This document shows positions 5,134 to 13,443 of a DNA stretch of 64,000 bases, one piece after another (positions within the stretch are counted from its first letter, which is position 1; each line of letters starts with the position of its first letter). The notes under the pieces are model-generated. The model worked only from the letters and a program-made list of their open reading frames with translations, ran no database searches and was not told where the DNA came from. The DNA lies in contig NZ_JAMDGZ010000044.1 of NCBI RefSeq assembly GCF_028656935.1, positions 1 to 64,000 on the forward strand, written 5' to 3'. The DNA is from Pseudomonas rubra. GTDB lineage: Bacteria; Pseudomonadota; Gammaproteobacteria; Pseudomonadales; Pseudomonadaceae. The translations under genes and the position numbers were made by a program.

Positions 5134-7575
5134 ATGGCCGCGCCAGCCCTTCCCCCTTTTACCCCCCGGTTCGGCGTAGCCGCTGCGATGCTCGGGCTGC
5201 TCAGCCTGGGTGGCTGCCAGATGGCCGGCCAACGTGACAGCGTACTGCCGAGCACAGGTGTGCAGCCGCTCAAGGGCCTGGCGCAGAATGTTTCGGTACG
5301 CCGCAACGCCATGGGCATGCCGCTGATCGAATCGAGCAACTTCCACGATGCGCTGTTCGCTCTGGGTTATGTCCACGCCGGTGACCGTATCGGGCAGATG
5401 GTCGGCATGCGTTTGCTGGCTCAGGGCCGCCTGGCGGAAATGGCCGGCGCCGATGTGCTGGAAGTCGACCGCCTGATGCGTGCGGCCAACCTCAAGGCCA
5501 GCGCCAACCAGCTGTACGCCGATGCCTCGCCCCGTCTCAAGCGCTTCTTCGAGGTGTACGCCCGCGGCGTCAACGCTTACCTGTTCCGCTACCGCGACAA
5601 GCTGCCAGCACCACTGGCGCAGACCGGCTACCGCCCGGAATACTGGAAGCCCGAAGACTCGGCGCTGATCTTCTGTCTGTACAACTTCAGTCAGTCGGTC
5701 AACCTGCAAGAGGAACTCGCCGCCCTGGGCCTGGCGCAAAAAGTCGGTACCGACAAACTGGCCTGGCTGTTGCCAAGCTACCCCGACGAGCCGCTGGCCC
5801 TGAGCGAAACCGACAAGCTCAAAGGTCTGAACCTCAATACCCAACTCGCGGGCCTGGCGCCTCTGACCGCCGTCAGCGAACAACTGGCCGCGCTCAACCT
5901 GCTCGGCACCGCCGGCTCGAGCAACTGGGCGATTGCCCCGCAGCGCAGCCGCAGCGGCAAGAGCCTGATGGCCAGCGACACCCTCGGCGCCTGGGCGATG
6001 AGCCCGGTGCAGATCCGCTCGCCCAAGTACCAGGCCGCTGGCGTGTCGATTGCCGGCCTGCCGCTGGTACTCTCCGGTTACAACGGCAAGCTGGCCTGGA
6101 GCGCCAGTGCGGTGATGGCCGACAACCAGGACCTGTTCCTGGAAAAACTGCGCAAGGAAGGCAGCCGCCTGATGTATCAGGCCGACGGCAAATGGTTGCC
6201 GGCCCAGGCCCGCAACGAAACCTTCTTCATCAAGGGCCAGCGCCCGCTGCGTGAAACCCTGTACGACACCCGCCACGGCGCACTGCTCGGCCAGCCGCAG
6301 AACACAAGCCTGGGCCTGGCCCTGCGCATGCCCGAGCTCAAGGGCGATCAAAGCCTGGATGCGTTCTTCAACCTGTCGCGGGCGCAGAATGTCGAGCGCG
6401 CATTCGACAACACCCGCGAAATTGGCGCCGCAGCGCTGAATTTTGTGTTTGCCGACGCTAGCAACATCGGCTGGCAGGTCAGCGGGCGCTTCCCCAACCG
6501 CCGCGAAGGCCAGGGCCTGCTGCCCTCGCCGGGCTGGGACGGGCGTTACGATTGGGACGGTTACGCCGACCCGATGCTGCACCCCTACGACCAGGACCCG
6601 CCCCAAGGCTGGATCGGCAATGCCAACCAGCGCAGCGTGCCCAAAGGCTATGGCATGCAGTTGTCCAACAGCTGGTACTACCCCGAGCGCGCCGAGCGCC
6701 TGGCGCAACTGGCCGGCAATGGCAAGCACGACAGCCGCAGCCTGATGCTGATGCAAAGCGACCAGACCACACTGTTTGCAGACAAACTGAAAAAGATGTT
6801 CGAAGCCCCCGGCATGGCCCAGCCGCTCAAGCAGGCGATCGACGCCCTGCCTTCCGACCAGCGCAGCAAGGCCCGTGAGGCCTACACCCGGCTGATGGCC
6901 TTCGACGGACGGCTGAGCACCACCTCGGCAGATGCCGCCCTGTATGAGTTGTTCCTGCAGCAAAGCGCCAAGCTGACCTTCCTCGACGAGCTGGGCCCCG
7001 AATCCAGCCCGAGCTGGCAGATGTTCGTCGGCAATGCCCGGCTGTCCTACTCGGCCCAGGCCGATCATTTGCTCGGCCGCGAAGACAGCCCGTTCTGGGA
7101 CGACCAGAAAACCGCGCAAAAAGAAGACAAGCCAACCATCCTCGCCCGCAGCCTGGCAGCGGCCATCAACGCCGGTGAAGCACAGTTGGGCAATGACCGG
7201 CGCGCCTGGCAGTGGGGCAAACTGCACCAGTACCGCTGGCCGGTGCCGACCTTCCATGGCCTGGGTGATGCGCTCAGCCGCGGCCCGTTGGCCACTGGCG
7301 GTGACCACAGCACGCTGAACCTTGTGCCCTACGCCTGGGGCAAGGACTTCAACGCGCAACTGGCACCGTCCCTGCGCCTGGTGGTGGACTTCGGCCAGGT
7401 CGAGCCGCTGCAACTGCAAAGCAGCAGCGGCCAGTCCGGCAACCCGGCCAGCCCGCACTTTGCCGATGGCCTGGATGCCTGGTTCAAGGGCCGTTACATG
7501 AGCTTGCCGCTGCAACCGCAGAACTTCGACCGCGCCTACGGCAACAAGCGCCTGACCCTGGTGCCCGGCAAGTAA
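5134..7575 (+). CDS. quiP: Penicillin-acylase-family (Ntn hydrolase) lipoprotein, QuiP-type acyl-homoserine-lactone acylase homologue, 813 aa
   Basis: ATG 5134 has a good AGGAG site and gives an N-terminus with a lipobox (LLSLGGC), so a periplasmic or membrane-anchored location is likely. The layout is that of the S45 acylases: alpha chain to Gly261, then the autoprocessing and catalytic Ser262 in GSSNWAIAPQRSRSGKSLM. Long stretches (YRPEYWKPEDSAL, GLLPSPGWDGRYDWDGYADP, QSGNPASPHFADGLDAW) match P. aeruginosa QuiP as I remember it. QuiP cleaves long-chain AHLs. Oddity: after the nucleophile the usual NDxHL motif reads SDTLGAWAMSPVQIR, so the His at beta-chain position 23 is Leu and a few residues are missing. 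Activity or specificity may therefore differ. The gene stands alone, 177 bp after the SEC-C gene. Confidence 0.85.
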   Translation: MAAPALPPFTPRFGVAAAMLGLLSLGGCQMAGQRDSVLPSTGVQPLKGLAQNVSVRRNAMGMPLIESSNFHDALFALGYVHAGDRIGQMVGMRLLAQGRLAEMAGADVLEVDRLMRAANLKASANQLYADASPRLKRFFEVYARGVNAYLFRYRDKLPAPLAQTGYRPEYWKPEDSALIFCLYNFSQSVNLQEELAALGLAQKVGTDKLAWLLPSYPDEPLALSETDKLKGLNLNTQLAGLAPLTAVSEQLAALNLLGTAGSSNWAIAPQRSRSGKSLMASDTLGAWAMSPVQIRSPKYQAAGVSIAGLPLVLSGYNGKLAWSASAVMADNQDLFLEKLRKEGSRLMYQADGKWLPAQARNETFFIKGQRPLRETLYDTRHGALLGQPQNTSLGLALRMPELKGDQSLDAFFNLSRAQNVERAFDNTREIGAAALNFVFADASNIGWQVSGRFPNRREGQGLLPSPGWDGRYDWDGYADPMLHPYDQDPPQGWIGNANQRSVPKGYGMQLSNSWYYPERAERLAQLAGNGKHDSRSLMLMQSDQTTLFADKLKKMFEAPGMAQPLKQAIDALPSDQRSKAREAYTRLMAFDGRLSTTSADAALYELFLQQSAKLTFLDELGPESSPSWQMFVGNARLSYSAQADHLLGREDSPFWDDQKTAQKEDKPTILARSLAAAINAGEAQLGNDRRAWQWGKLHQYRWPVPTFHGLGDALSRGPLATGGDHSTLNLVPYAWGKDFNAQLAPSLRLVVDFGQVEPLQLQSSSGQSGNPASPHFADGLDAWFKGRYMSLPLQPQNFDRAYGNKRLTLVPGK

Positions 7576-7766
7576 CCCCGCGATAGCACGCGCAGCCGGT
7601 GCAATGCCGGCTGCGCTGATCCATATCAACAGCCCCCGCGTGCAAATCCCTTACAACGAAACTGAGCCAGGTTTCGTCACCTGCCTCTGCCTGATGAACC
7701 ATAAAAACGATTGCAGCCCTGTGCCCAGGGGACCACCCCAGGCCAGGTGAATAAAGGAATAATGCA

Positions 7767-9806
7767 ATGGCATCCGCCTTCTCCCGTCTGGCCCTGGTGG
7801 CCACGACCGTGTTCTCGTTCTCCGTACTCGCCAGCGAGCCGCCCCCGGCAGCGGCAGCCGACAACGAAGTGCTTGCCCGAGGCAAGTACATCGCTCAACT
7901 GGGCGACTGCATCGCCTGCCACACCGCCCCGCAAGCACCGGAAATGGCCGGTGGCCTGCAACTGAAAACGCCGATGGGCACCATCTACTCCAGCAACATC
8001 ACCCCCGACCCGGACACTGGCATCGGCCGCTACAGCTTCGAGCAGTTCGACAAAGCCATGCGCGAAGGGGTTACCCCCGACGGCACCAACCTCTACCCGG
8101 CAATGCCCTACCCGTCCTACGCGAAAATGAGCGAAGCGGACATGCGCGCCCTGTACGCCTATCTGATGCAGGGCGTGACGCCGATCAGCCAGTCCAACCA
8201 GGAAGCCGACATGAGCTGGCCGTTCAACATGCGCTGGGGCCTGTCGCTGTGGAACTTCGCCTTCGTCGACACCGAGCCCTTCGCGCCCGACCCTGCCAAG
8301 GACGAAGTGCTCAACCGTGGTGCCTACCTGGTGCAGGGCCTGGGCCATTGTGGTGCCTGCCATACCCCGCGTGGCATCGCCTTCCAGGAAAAGGCCATGA
8401 GCGACGCCGGCAGCAGCGGCAAGCACTTCCTCGCCGGCGAAACCGTGGAACACTGGCGCGCTCTGAGCCTGCGCAACCTGTGGACCGTGGAAGACACCGT
8501 GCAACTGCTCAAGACCGGGCAGAACCGCTTTGCCACGGTGTCGGGCAACATGGCCGACGTGATCCATCACAGTACCCAGCACTTCAGTGACACCGACCTG
8601 GTCGCCATCGCCAGCTACCTGAAGGCCCTGCCGCCGGGCAAGGACGACCTGCCGATGCCGGATATCCCGCTGGCTGCGGCCAGCGCACCGGACGACCTGT
8701 TCAGCAGCCGTGGCGGCCTGGGCTACACCCAGTTCTGCAGCGATTGCCACCGCCCCGATGGCCGCGGGGTCAAGGGCCTGTTCCCGCCATTGGCTGGCAA
8801 CCCGAGCATTGCCTCGGCCAACCCGACCTCCTTGCTGCACATCACCCTCACCGGCTGGGAGACCGCGCAAACAGCCACTCATTCGCGGGTCTACACCATG
8901 CCCGGCTTCGCCCGCCTGGCTGATGAGGAGATCGCCGAAATCCTCACTTTTGTGCGCAGCCGCTGGGGCAACAACAGCTCGCCCATCACCGCCAAGCAGG
9001 TGAAGACCCTGCGTGACCAGCTCAATCCGCAAACCACCGACTCAACGGCGTTTGAAACCCCACGCCTGGCCAACCTGCTTGCAGCTACCAACGCCGACCA
9101 GGTGATCCGTGGCATGCGCCTGCATCTGCAAACCCGAGAGTTGCTGCCCGATAACGTCGGCAACGCGTTGAACTGCACCAGTTGCCACCTCAACGCCGGC
9201 ACCGTTGCCGACGGCTCGCCGTTTGTCGGTGTCTCGGCGTTCTTCCCCAGCTACGCACCCCGGGCAGGCAAGGAAGTCACCCTTGAAGAGCGTATCAACG
9301 GCTGCTTCCGCCGCTCGATGAATGGCAAGCCGATACCGCCGCAATCGGCGGACATGCAGGCGATGGTGGCCTATTTCGACTGGATGAAAATGAACACCCA
9401 ACCGGGTGACAAGGTGGCCGGACGCGGTGTCGGTAAGATCGACACGGCAATCAAGCCGGACCTGGACAACGGCAAACAGGTGTACGCCGAACAATGCGCG
9501 GTATGCCATGGCAGCAACGGTGAAGGCCTGGCCCGTGAAGACGGCAGCCTGGTGTACCCGCCGCTCTGGGGCGATCAGTCGTTCAACATCGGCGCTGGCA
9601 TGGCCCGCACCTACACCGCCGCCGCCTTCGTCAAACGCAACATGCCGATTGGCTTTCACGAGAAGTTCCCGCTTGGCCAGGGTGGTTTGAGCGACCAGGA
9701 GGCAGTGGATGTCGCGGCCTGGTTCTCGCAGCAGCCACGGCCGGACTTCCCGGACAAGGTCAAGGACTGGCCCAAGGGCGGCAAGCCGGTGGATGCGCGG
9801 TACTAA
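7767..9806 (+). CDS. Penta-haem c-type cytochrome: alcohol-dehydrogenase-type tri-haem part fused to a TsdA-like di-haem part, 679 aa
   Basis: A signal peptide (about 1-22) precedes five CxxCH haem sites: CIACH 48-52, CGACH 195-199, CSDCH 324-328, CTSCH 470-474 and CAVCH 577-581. Residues 30-405 follow the three-domain cytochrome subunits of membrane alcohol/gluconate dehydrogenases (GKYIAQLGDCIACHTAP, RGAYLVQGLGHCGACHTP). Residues 430-679 resemble TsdA thiosulfate dehydrogenase, with NCTSCHLNAGT, then EERINGCFRRSMNGKPIP, where Cys513 sits where TsdA has its Cys haem ligand. No dehydrogenase or membrane-anchor gene lies beside it. The likely role is periplasmic electron transfer, possibly with thiosulfate or another sulfur compound. 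The tri-haem call is firm; the TsdA call is strong by motif. Confidence 0.8.
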   Translation: MASAFSRLALVATTVFSFSVLASEPPPAAAADNEVLARGKYIAQLGDCIACHTAPQAPEMAGGLQLKTPMGTIYSSNITPDPDTGIGRYSFEQFDKAMREGVTPDGTNLYPAMPYPSYAKMSEADMRALYAYLMQGVTPISQSNQEADMSWPFNMRWGLSLWNFAFVDTEPFAPDPAKDEVLNRGAYLVQGLGHCGACHTPRGIAFQEKAMSDAGSSGKHFLAGETVEHWRALSLRNLWTVEDTVQLLKTGQNRFATVSGNMADVIHHSTQHFSDTDLVAIASYLKALPPGKDDLPMPDIPLAAASAPDDLFSSRGGLGYTQFCSDCHRPDGRGVKGLFPPLAGNPSIASANPTSLLHITLTGWETAQTATHSRVYTMPGFARLADEEIAEILTFVRSRWGNNSSPITAKQVKTLRDQLNPQTTDSTAFETPRLANLLAATNADQVIRGMRLHLQTRELLPDNVGNALNCTSCHLNAGTVADGSPFVGVSAFFPSYAPRAGKEVTLEERINGCFRRSMNGKPIPPQSADMQAMVAYFDWMKMNTQPGDKVAGRGVGKIDTAIKPDLDNGKQVYAEQCAVCHGSNGEGLAREDGSLVYPPLWGDQSFNIGAGMARTYTAAAFVKRNMPIGFHEKFPLGQGGLSDQEAVDVAAWFSQQPRPDFPDKVKDWPKGGKPVDARY

Positions 9807-9817
9807 GGTATTTCAGG

Positions 9818-9857
9818 GCCGCGCTGCGGCCCATCGCTGGCAAGGCCAGCTCCCACA
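9818..9857. repeat. REP-type element, single arm
   Basis: GCCGCGCTGCGGC followed by CATCGCTGGCAAGGCCAGCTCCCACA is the second REP sequence type of this window, also seen near 312-366 and, as a full palindrome, at 756-824 of the 15-kb segment (15756-15824). It lies just after the cytochrome stop codon. Confidence 0.6.
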
Positions 9858-9970
9858 GAATGTGGGGCTGGCCTGGAATATGGTGTGAAACTTGCTATCA
9901 CTGTGTTGTCTGGCATCGACCGGTAACGGCTTTGTGCCACCCCAACACTTTGCTAATCCAAGGACACACA

Positions 9971-10753
9971 ATGAAAAAAGCATGGCTGACGCTTTCCGCA
10001 CTCGCGTTGTGTCTGGCTGCGGGGAACACCCTGGCCAAGGAATACAAGGAGCTGCGCTTCGGCGTCGATCCGTCCTACGCTCCGTTCGAATCGAAGGCCG
10101 CCGACGGTAACCTGGTCGGCTTCGATATCGACCTGGGCAATGCCATCTGCGCCGAGCTCAAGGTCAAGTGCAAGTGGGTTGAAAGCGACTTCGACGGCAT
10201 GATTCCGGGGCTCAAGGCCAACAAGTTCGATGGTGTGATCTCGTCCATGACCGTGACCCCGGCGCGGGAAAAAGTCATCGACTTTTCCAGTGAGCTGTTC
10301 TCCGGCCCTACCGCCCTGGTGTTCAAAAAAGGTGCCGGCCTGACCGAAGACCCAGCATCGCTCAAGGGCAAGACCGTCGGCTATGAGCAAGGCACCATCC
10401 AGGAAGCCTACGCCAAGGCCGTGCTGGACAAGTCCGGGGTCAAGACCCAGGCCTACGCCAACCAGGACCAGGTCTATGCCGACCTGACGTCCGGGCGCCT
10501 GGATGCTTCGATCCAGGACATGCTCCAGGCAGAACTGGGCTTTCTCAAGTCGCCACAAGGCGCCGACTATGAAGTCAGCAAGCCGGTCGACAACGAGTTG
10601 CTGCCCTCCAAGACTGCAGTCGGTATCAAAAAAGGTAACACTGAGCTCAAAGCTCTCCTGGATAAAGGTATCAAAGCGTTACACGACGACGGCACCTACG
10701 CCACGATCCAGAAAAAGCACTTCGGTGACCTGAACCTTTACAGCGGCAAATAA
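9971..10753 (+). CDS. Polar amino acid / opine-type ABC transporter substrate-binding protein, 260 aa
   Basis: ATG 9971 gives a clear Sec signal peptide (MKKAWLTLSALALCLAAGNTLA). The mature protein is a family 3 solute-binding protein: ELRFGVDPSYAPFESK, GNLVGFDIDLGNAICAEL, DGMIPGLKANKFDGVISSMTVT and the DQVYADLTSGRLDASIQD hinge region. This pattern fits the HisJ/ArgT/NocT group that binds basic amino acids or opines. It is the first gene of an operon that continues, after a REP palindrome, with two permeases, a deacylase and an ATPase. The REP between this gene and the permeases may raise the level of the binding-protein mRNA. The exact ligand cannot be read from sequence; the deacylase gene hints at N-acylated amino acids. 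Confidence 0.9.
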   Translation: MKKAWLTLSALALCLAAGNTLAKEYKELRFGVDPSYAPFESKAADGNLVGFDIDLGNAICAELKVKCKWVESDFDGMIPGLKANKFDGVISSMTVTPAREKVIDFSSELFSGPTALVFKKGAGLTEDPASLKGKTVGYEQGTIQEAYAKAVLDKSGVKTQAYANQDQVYADLTSGRLDASIQDMLQAELGFLKSPQGADYEVSKPVDNELLPSKTAVGIKKGNTELKALLDKGIKALHDDGTYATIQKKHFGDLNLYSGK

Positions 10754-10759
10754 CAGGTA

Positions 10760-10824
10760 GGAGCGGGCTTGCCCCGCGATAGCGATCAGTCAGTCACATC
10801 GCAATCGCGGGGCAAGCCCGCTCC
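10760..10824. repeat. REP palindrome pair inside the ABC transporter operon
   Basis: A 21-nt arm (10760-10780, GGAGCGGGCTTGCCCCGCGAT) and its exact inverse complement (10804-10824) flank a 23-nt loop. It sits between the substrate-binding gene and the first permease, where REPs commonly stabilise upstream mRNA or attenuate read-through. Confidence 0.85.
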
Positions 10825-10861
10825 CACACTCACCGCTTACCACCTGGCATAGGTTCGGTTC

Positions 10862-11590
10862 ATGTTCGAAGACCTGCTGCAGTTTTTGGGGCTCTCGGCA
10901 TTCAGTTTGAAGGGCTTCGGCCCCTTGCTGCTGCAGGGCACCTGGATGACCATCAAACTCTCCTTCATGTCGCTGCTGGTCAGCGTTGGCCTGGGCCTGC
11001 TCGGCGCCAGTGCCAAGCTCTCGCCATTGCGCCCGCTGCGACTGATCGCCCAGGCCTACACCACGTTGATCCGCGGGGTACCTGACCTGGTGCTGATGCT
11101 GCTGATTTTCTACAGCTTGCAAACCTGGCTGACCACCCTGACCGACGCCATGGAGTGGGAGTACATCGAGATCGACCCGTTCGCCGCCGGGGTCATCACC
11201 CTGGGCTTCATCTACGGCGCCTATTTCACCGAAACGTTCCGCGGCGCCATCCTCGCGGTGCCCCGCGGCCAGGTCGAAGCGGCCACCGCCTATGGCCTCA
11301 AACGCCTGCAACGCTTTCGCTTCGTGGTCTTCCCGCAAATGATGCGCTTCGCCCTGCCGGGCATCGGCAACAACTGGATGGTGATGCTCAAGGCCACGGC
11401 GCTGGTGTCGATCATCGGCCTGGCCGACCTGGTCAAGGCCGCCCAGGACGCCGGCAAGAGCAGCTACCAGCTGTTCTACTTCCTGGTGGTCGCCGCCTTT
11501 ATCTACCTGTTGATCACCAGCGCCTCGAACGTCGCCCTGCGCTGGCTGGAACGGCGCTATAACGTCGGCACCCGGGAGGCCATCCGATGA
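10862..11590 (+). CDS. Amino acid ABC transporter permease, HisQ type, 242 aa
   Basis: This is a polytopic inner-membrane protein of the HisMQ family. It has about five helices and the cytoplasmic EAA loop EAATAYGLKRLQRFRFVVFPQMMRFALPGI, which docks on the ATPase. Motifs ARPLRLIAQAYTTLIRGVPDLVLMLLIFYS and GYFTETFRGAILAVPRGQ-like segments (actual GAYFTETFRGAILAVPRGQ) are typical. It overlaps the next permease by 4 bp (ATGA), so translation is coupled. With the second permease it should form the heterodimeric channel for the substrate delivered by the binding protein at 9971-10753. Confidence 0.92.
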   Translation: MFEDLLQFLGLSAFSLKGFGPLLLQGTWMTIKLSFMSLLVSVGLGLLGASAKLSPLRPLRLIAQAYTTLIRGVPDLVLMLLIFYSLQTWLTTLTDAMEWEYIEIDPFAAGVITLGFIYGAYFTETFRGAILAVPRGQVEAATAYGLKRLQRFRFVVFPQMMRFALPGIGNNWMVMLKATALVSIIGLADLVKAAQDAGKSSYQLFYFLVVAAFIYLLITSASNVALRWLERRYNVGTREAIR

Positions 11591-12297
11591 TCGAACTCTT
11601 GCAGGAATACTGGCGCGCCTTCCTCTACACCGATGGCACCCACATCACCGGCCTGGCCATGACCCTGTGGCTGCTCACCGCAGCCCTGGCAATCGGCTTT
11701 GTGGTCTCGATCCCGCTGTCGATTGCCCGGGTGTCGCCGCGCTTCTGGATTCGCTGGCCCGTGCAGTTCTACACCTACCTGTTCCGCGGCACGCCGCTGT
11801 ATATCCAGTTGCTGATTTGCTACACCGGGATCTACAGCCTGGAAGCGGTGCGCGCCCAGCCGCTGCTCGACAGCTTTTTTCGCGATGCAATGAACTGCAC
11901 CATCCTCGCCTTTGCCCTGAACACCTGCGCCTATACCACGGAGATCTTCGCCGGGGCGATCCGCAGCATGAACCATGGAGAAGTCGAGGCCGCCAAGGCC
12001 TATGGCCTGCGCGGCTGGAAACTTTATGCTTATATCATCATGCCGTCGGCGCTGCGCCGCTCGCTGCCGTACTACAGCAACGAGGTGATCCTGATGCTGC
12101 ACTCCACCACGGTGGCCTTCACCGCCACCGTGCCGGATATCCTCAAGGTCGCCCGCGACGCCAACTCGGCCACATTTCTGACCTTTCAGTCGTTCGGCAT
12201 CGCCGCACTGATCTACCTGTGCGTGACCTTCGCCCTGGTAGGGCTGTTCCGCATCGCCGAACGTCGCTGGCTGGCTTTTCTAGGACCGACCCACTAG
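11587..12297 (+). CDS. Amino acid ABC transporter permease, HisM type, 236 aa
   Basis: The second HisMQ-type permease has several helices (GLAMTLWLLTAALAIGFVV near 22-40) and the EAA loop EVEAAKAYGLRGWKLYAYII followed by MPSALRRSLPYYSNE. It contains YTYLFRGTPLYIQLLICYTG, the typical HisM signature. It starts at the ATGA overlap with the first permease and is followed after 7 bp by the deacylase gene. It partners with the HisQ-type protein. No sign of truncation. Confidence 0.92.
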   Translation: MIELLQEYWRAFLYTDGTHITGLAMTLWLLTAALAIGFVVSIPLSIARVSPRFWIRWPVQFYTYLFRGTPLYIQLLICYTGIYSLEAVRAQPLLDSFFRDAMNCTILAFALNTCAYTTEIFAGAIRSMNHGEVEAAKAYGLRGWKLYAYIIMPSALRRSLPYYSNEVILMLHSTTVAFTATVPDILKVARDANSATFLTFQSFGIAALIYLCVTFALVGLFRIAERRWLAFLGPTH

Positions 12298-12304
12298 GAC
12301 TGAT

Positions 12305-13420
12305 ATGCACCACTCGACTCACGACATTCTGGCCCCGGTTCCAGGCATTGCCCGCCAGATCCACAGCTTCCACTTCGGCCCCCGGGGCGCCGGCAAGCTG
12401 TATATCCAGGCCTCGCTGCATGCCGATGAACTGCCCGGCATGCTGGTAGCCTGGCACCTCAAGCAACGCCTGGCCGAACTTGAGGCCCAGGGCCTGCTGC
12501 GCCGCGAGATCGTGCTGGTGCCAATCGCCAACCCGGTGGGCCTGGAACAGGTGCTGATGGATGTACCGCTGGGCCGTTACGAGCTGCAAAGTGGCGAGAA
12601 TTTCAACCGCCATTTCGTCGACCTCAGCGACCAGGTCGGCGATCAGATTGCCGAGCACCTGAGCCAGGATGCGCAGCACAACATTGCCCTGATCCGCGAA
12701 AGCCTGCGCCGCGCCCTGGATGCCCATACTGCCCACACCCCGCTGCAATCCCAGCGCCTGACCCTGCAACGGCTGGCCTGTGACGCCGAGATGGTGCTCG
12801 ACCTGCATTGCGACTTCGAAGCCGTGGCGCACCTGTACACCACCCCCGAAGCCTGGTCACAGGTCGAACCGCTGTCGCGCTACCTCGGTGCCCAGGCCAG
12901 TCTGCTGGCCACCGATTCGGGCGGGCAATCGTTCGACGAGTGCTTCACCCTGGTCTGGTGGCAACTGCAACAACGTTTCGGCAAGCAGTTCCCGATCCCC
13001 CAGGGCAGTTTTTCGGTGACCGTCGAATTGCGCGGCCAGGGCGATGTCAGCCACCCGCTGGCCGAACAGGACTGCACGGCGATCCTTAACTACCTGACCC
13101 GCTACGGCGCCATCGAAGGCGAGCCGGTCGCCCTGCCCGCCTTGCACTACCCGGCAACGCCGCTGGCAGGCGTGGAACCGGTGGCCACCCCGATGGGCGG
13201 CCTGTTGGTGTTCCACGTCAAACCCGGCCAATACCTGCAGGCCGGTGAATTGATCGCCGAAGTCATCGACCCACTGAGCGATCGCGTGACACCGGTACGC
13301 AACACCCAGGCCGGCCTGCTCTATGCCCGCTCACTGCGGCGCATGGCCACCGCCGGCATGGTCATCGCCCATGTGGCTGGCAACCAGGCCTACCGCAGCG
13401 GCTACCTGCTGTCGCCTTGA
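12305..13420 (+). CDS. Succinylglutamate desuccinylase / aspartoacylase family zinc deacylase, 371 aa
   Basis: The M14-like zinc site is visible: H39 and E42 in QASLHADELPG, and H167 in MVLDLHCDFEAV. Family members hydrolyse N-acyl bonds on amino acids (AstE: N-succinylglutamate; AspA: N-acetylaspartate). The C-terminal part (about 280-371) is a beta-rich domain (GGLLVFHVKPGQYLQAGELIAEVIDPL) resembling a biotinyl/lipoyl-like fold. The gene lies within an ABC importer operon between permease and ATPase, so its likely task is to deacylate the imported compound in the cytoplasm. The true substrate is unknown; opines, N-acyl or N-succinyl amino acids are candidates. Confidence 0.85.
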   Translation: MHHSTHDILAPVPGIARQIHSFHFGPRGAGKLYIQASLHADELPGMLVAWHLKQRLAELEAQGLLRREIVLVPIANPVGLEQVLMDVPLGRYELQSGENFNRHFVDLSDQVGDQIAEHLSQDAQHNIALIRESLRRALDAHTAHTPLQSQRLTLQRLACDAEMVLDLHCDFEAVAHLYTTPEAWSQVEPLSRYLGAQASLLATDSGGQSFDECFTLVWWQLQQRFGKQFPIPQGSFSVTVELRGQGDVSHPLAEQDCTAILNYLTRYGAIEGEPVALPALHYPATPLAGVEPVATPMGGLLVFHVKPGQYLQAGELIAEVIDPLSDRVTPVRNTQAGLLYARSLRRMATAGMVIAHVAGNQAYRSGYLLSP

Positions 13421-13443
13421 ACCTTCACCTTTAGAGCCTGCGC

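Noticed and set aside
5041..7629. 862-aa open frame on the minus strand
   Set aside because: It is the antisense of the QuiP-type gene; long reverse frames are common in GC-rich genes with third-position bias, and its product shows no family features.
7677..9032. 451-aa minus-strand frame opposite the cytochrome
   Set aside because: Shadow frame; the plus strand carries five CxxCH motifs and a signal peptide.
10754..10861. REP spacer considered as a CRISPR or attenuator
   Set aside because: Only one palindrome pair is present, with no regular repeats or leader peptide; it matches the REP family found elsewhere in the window.
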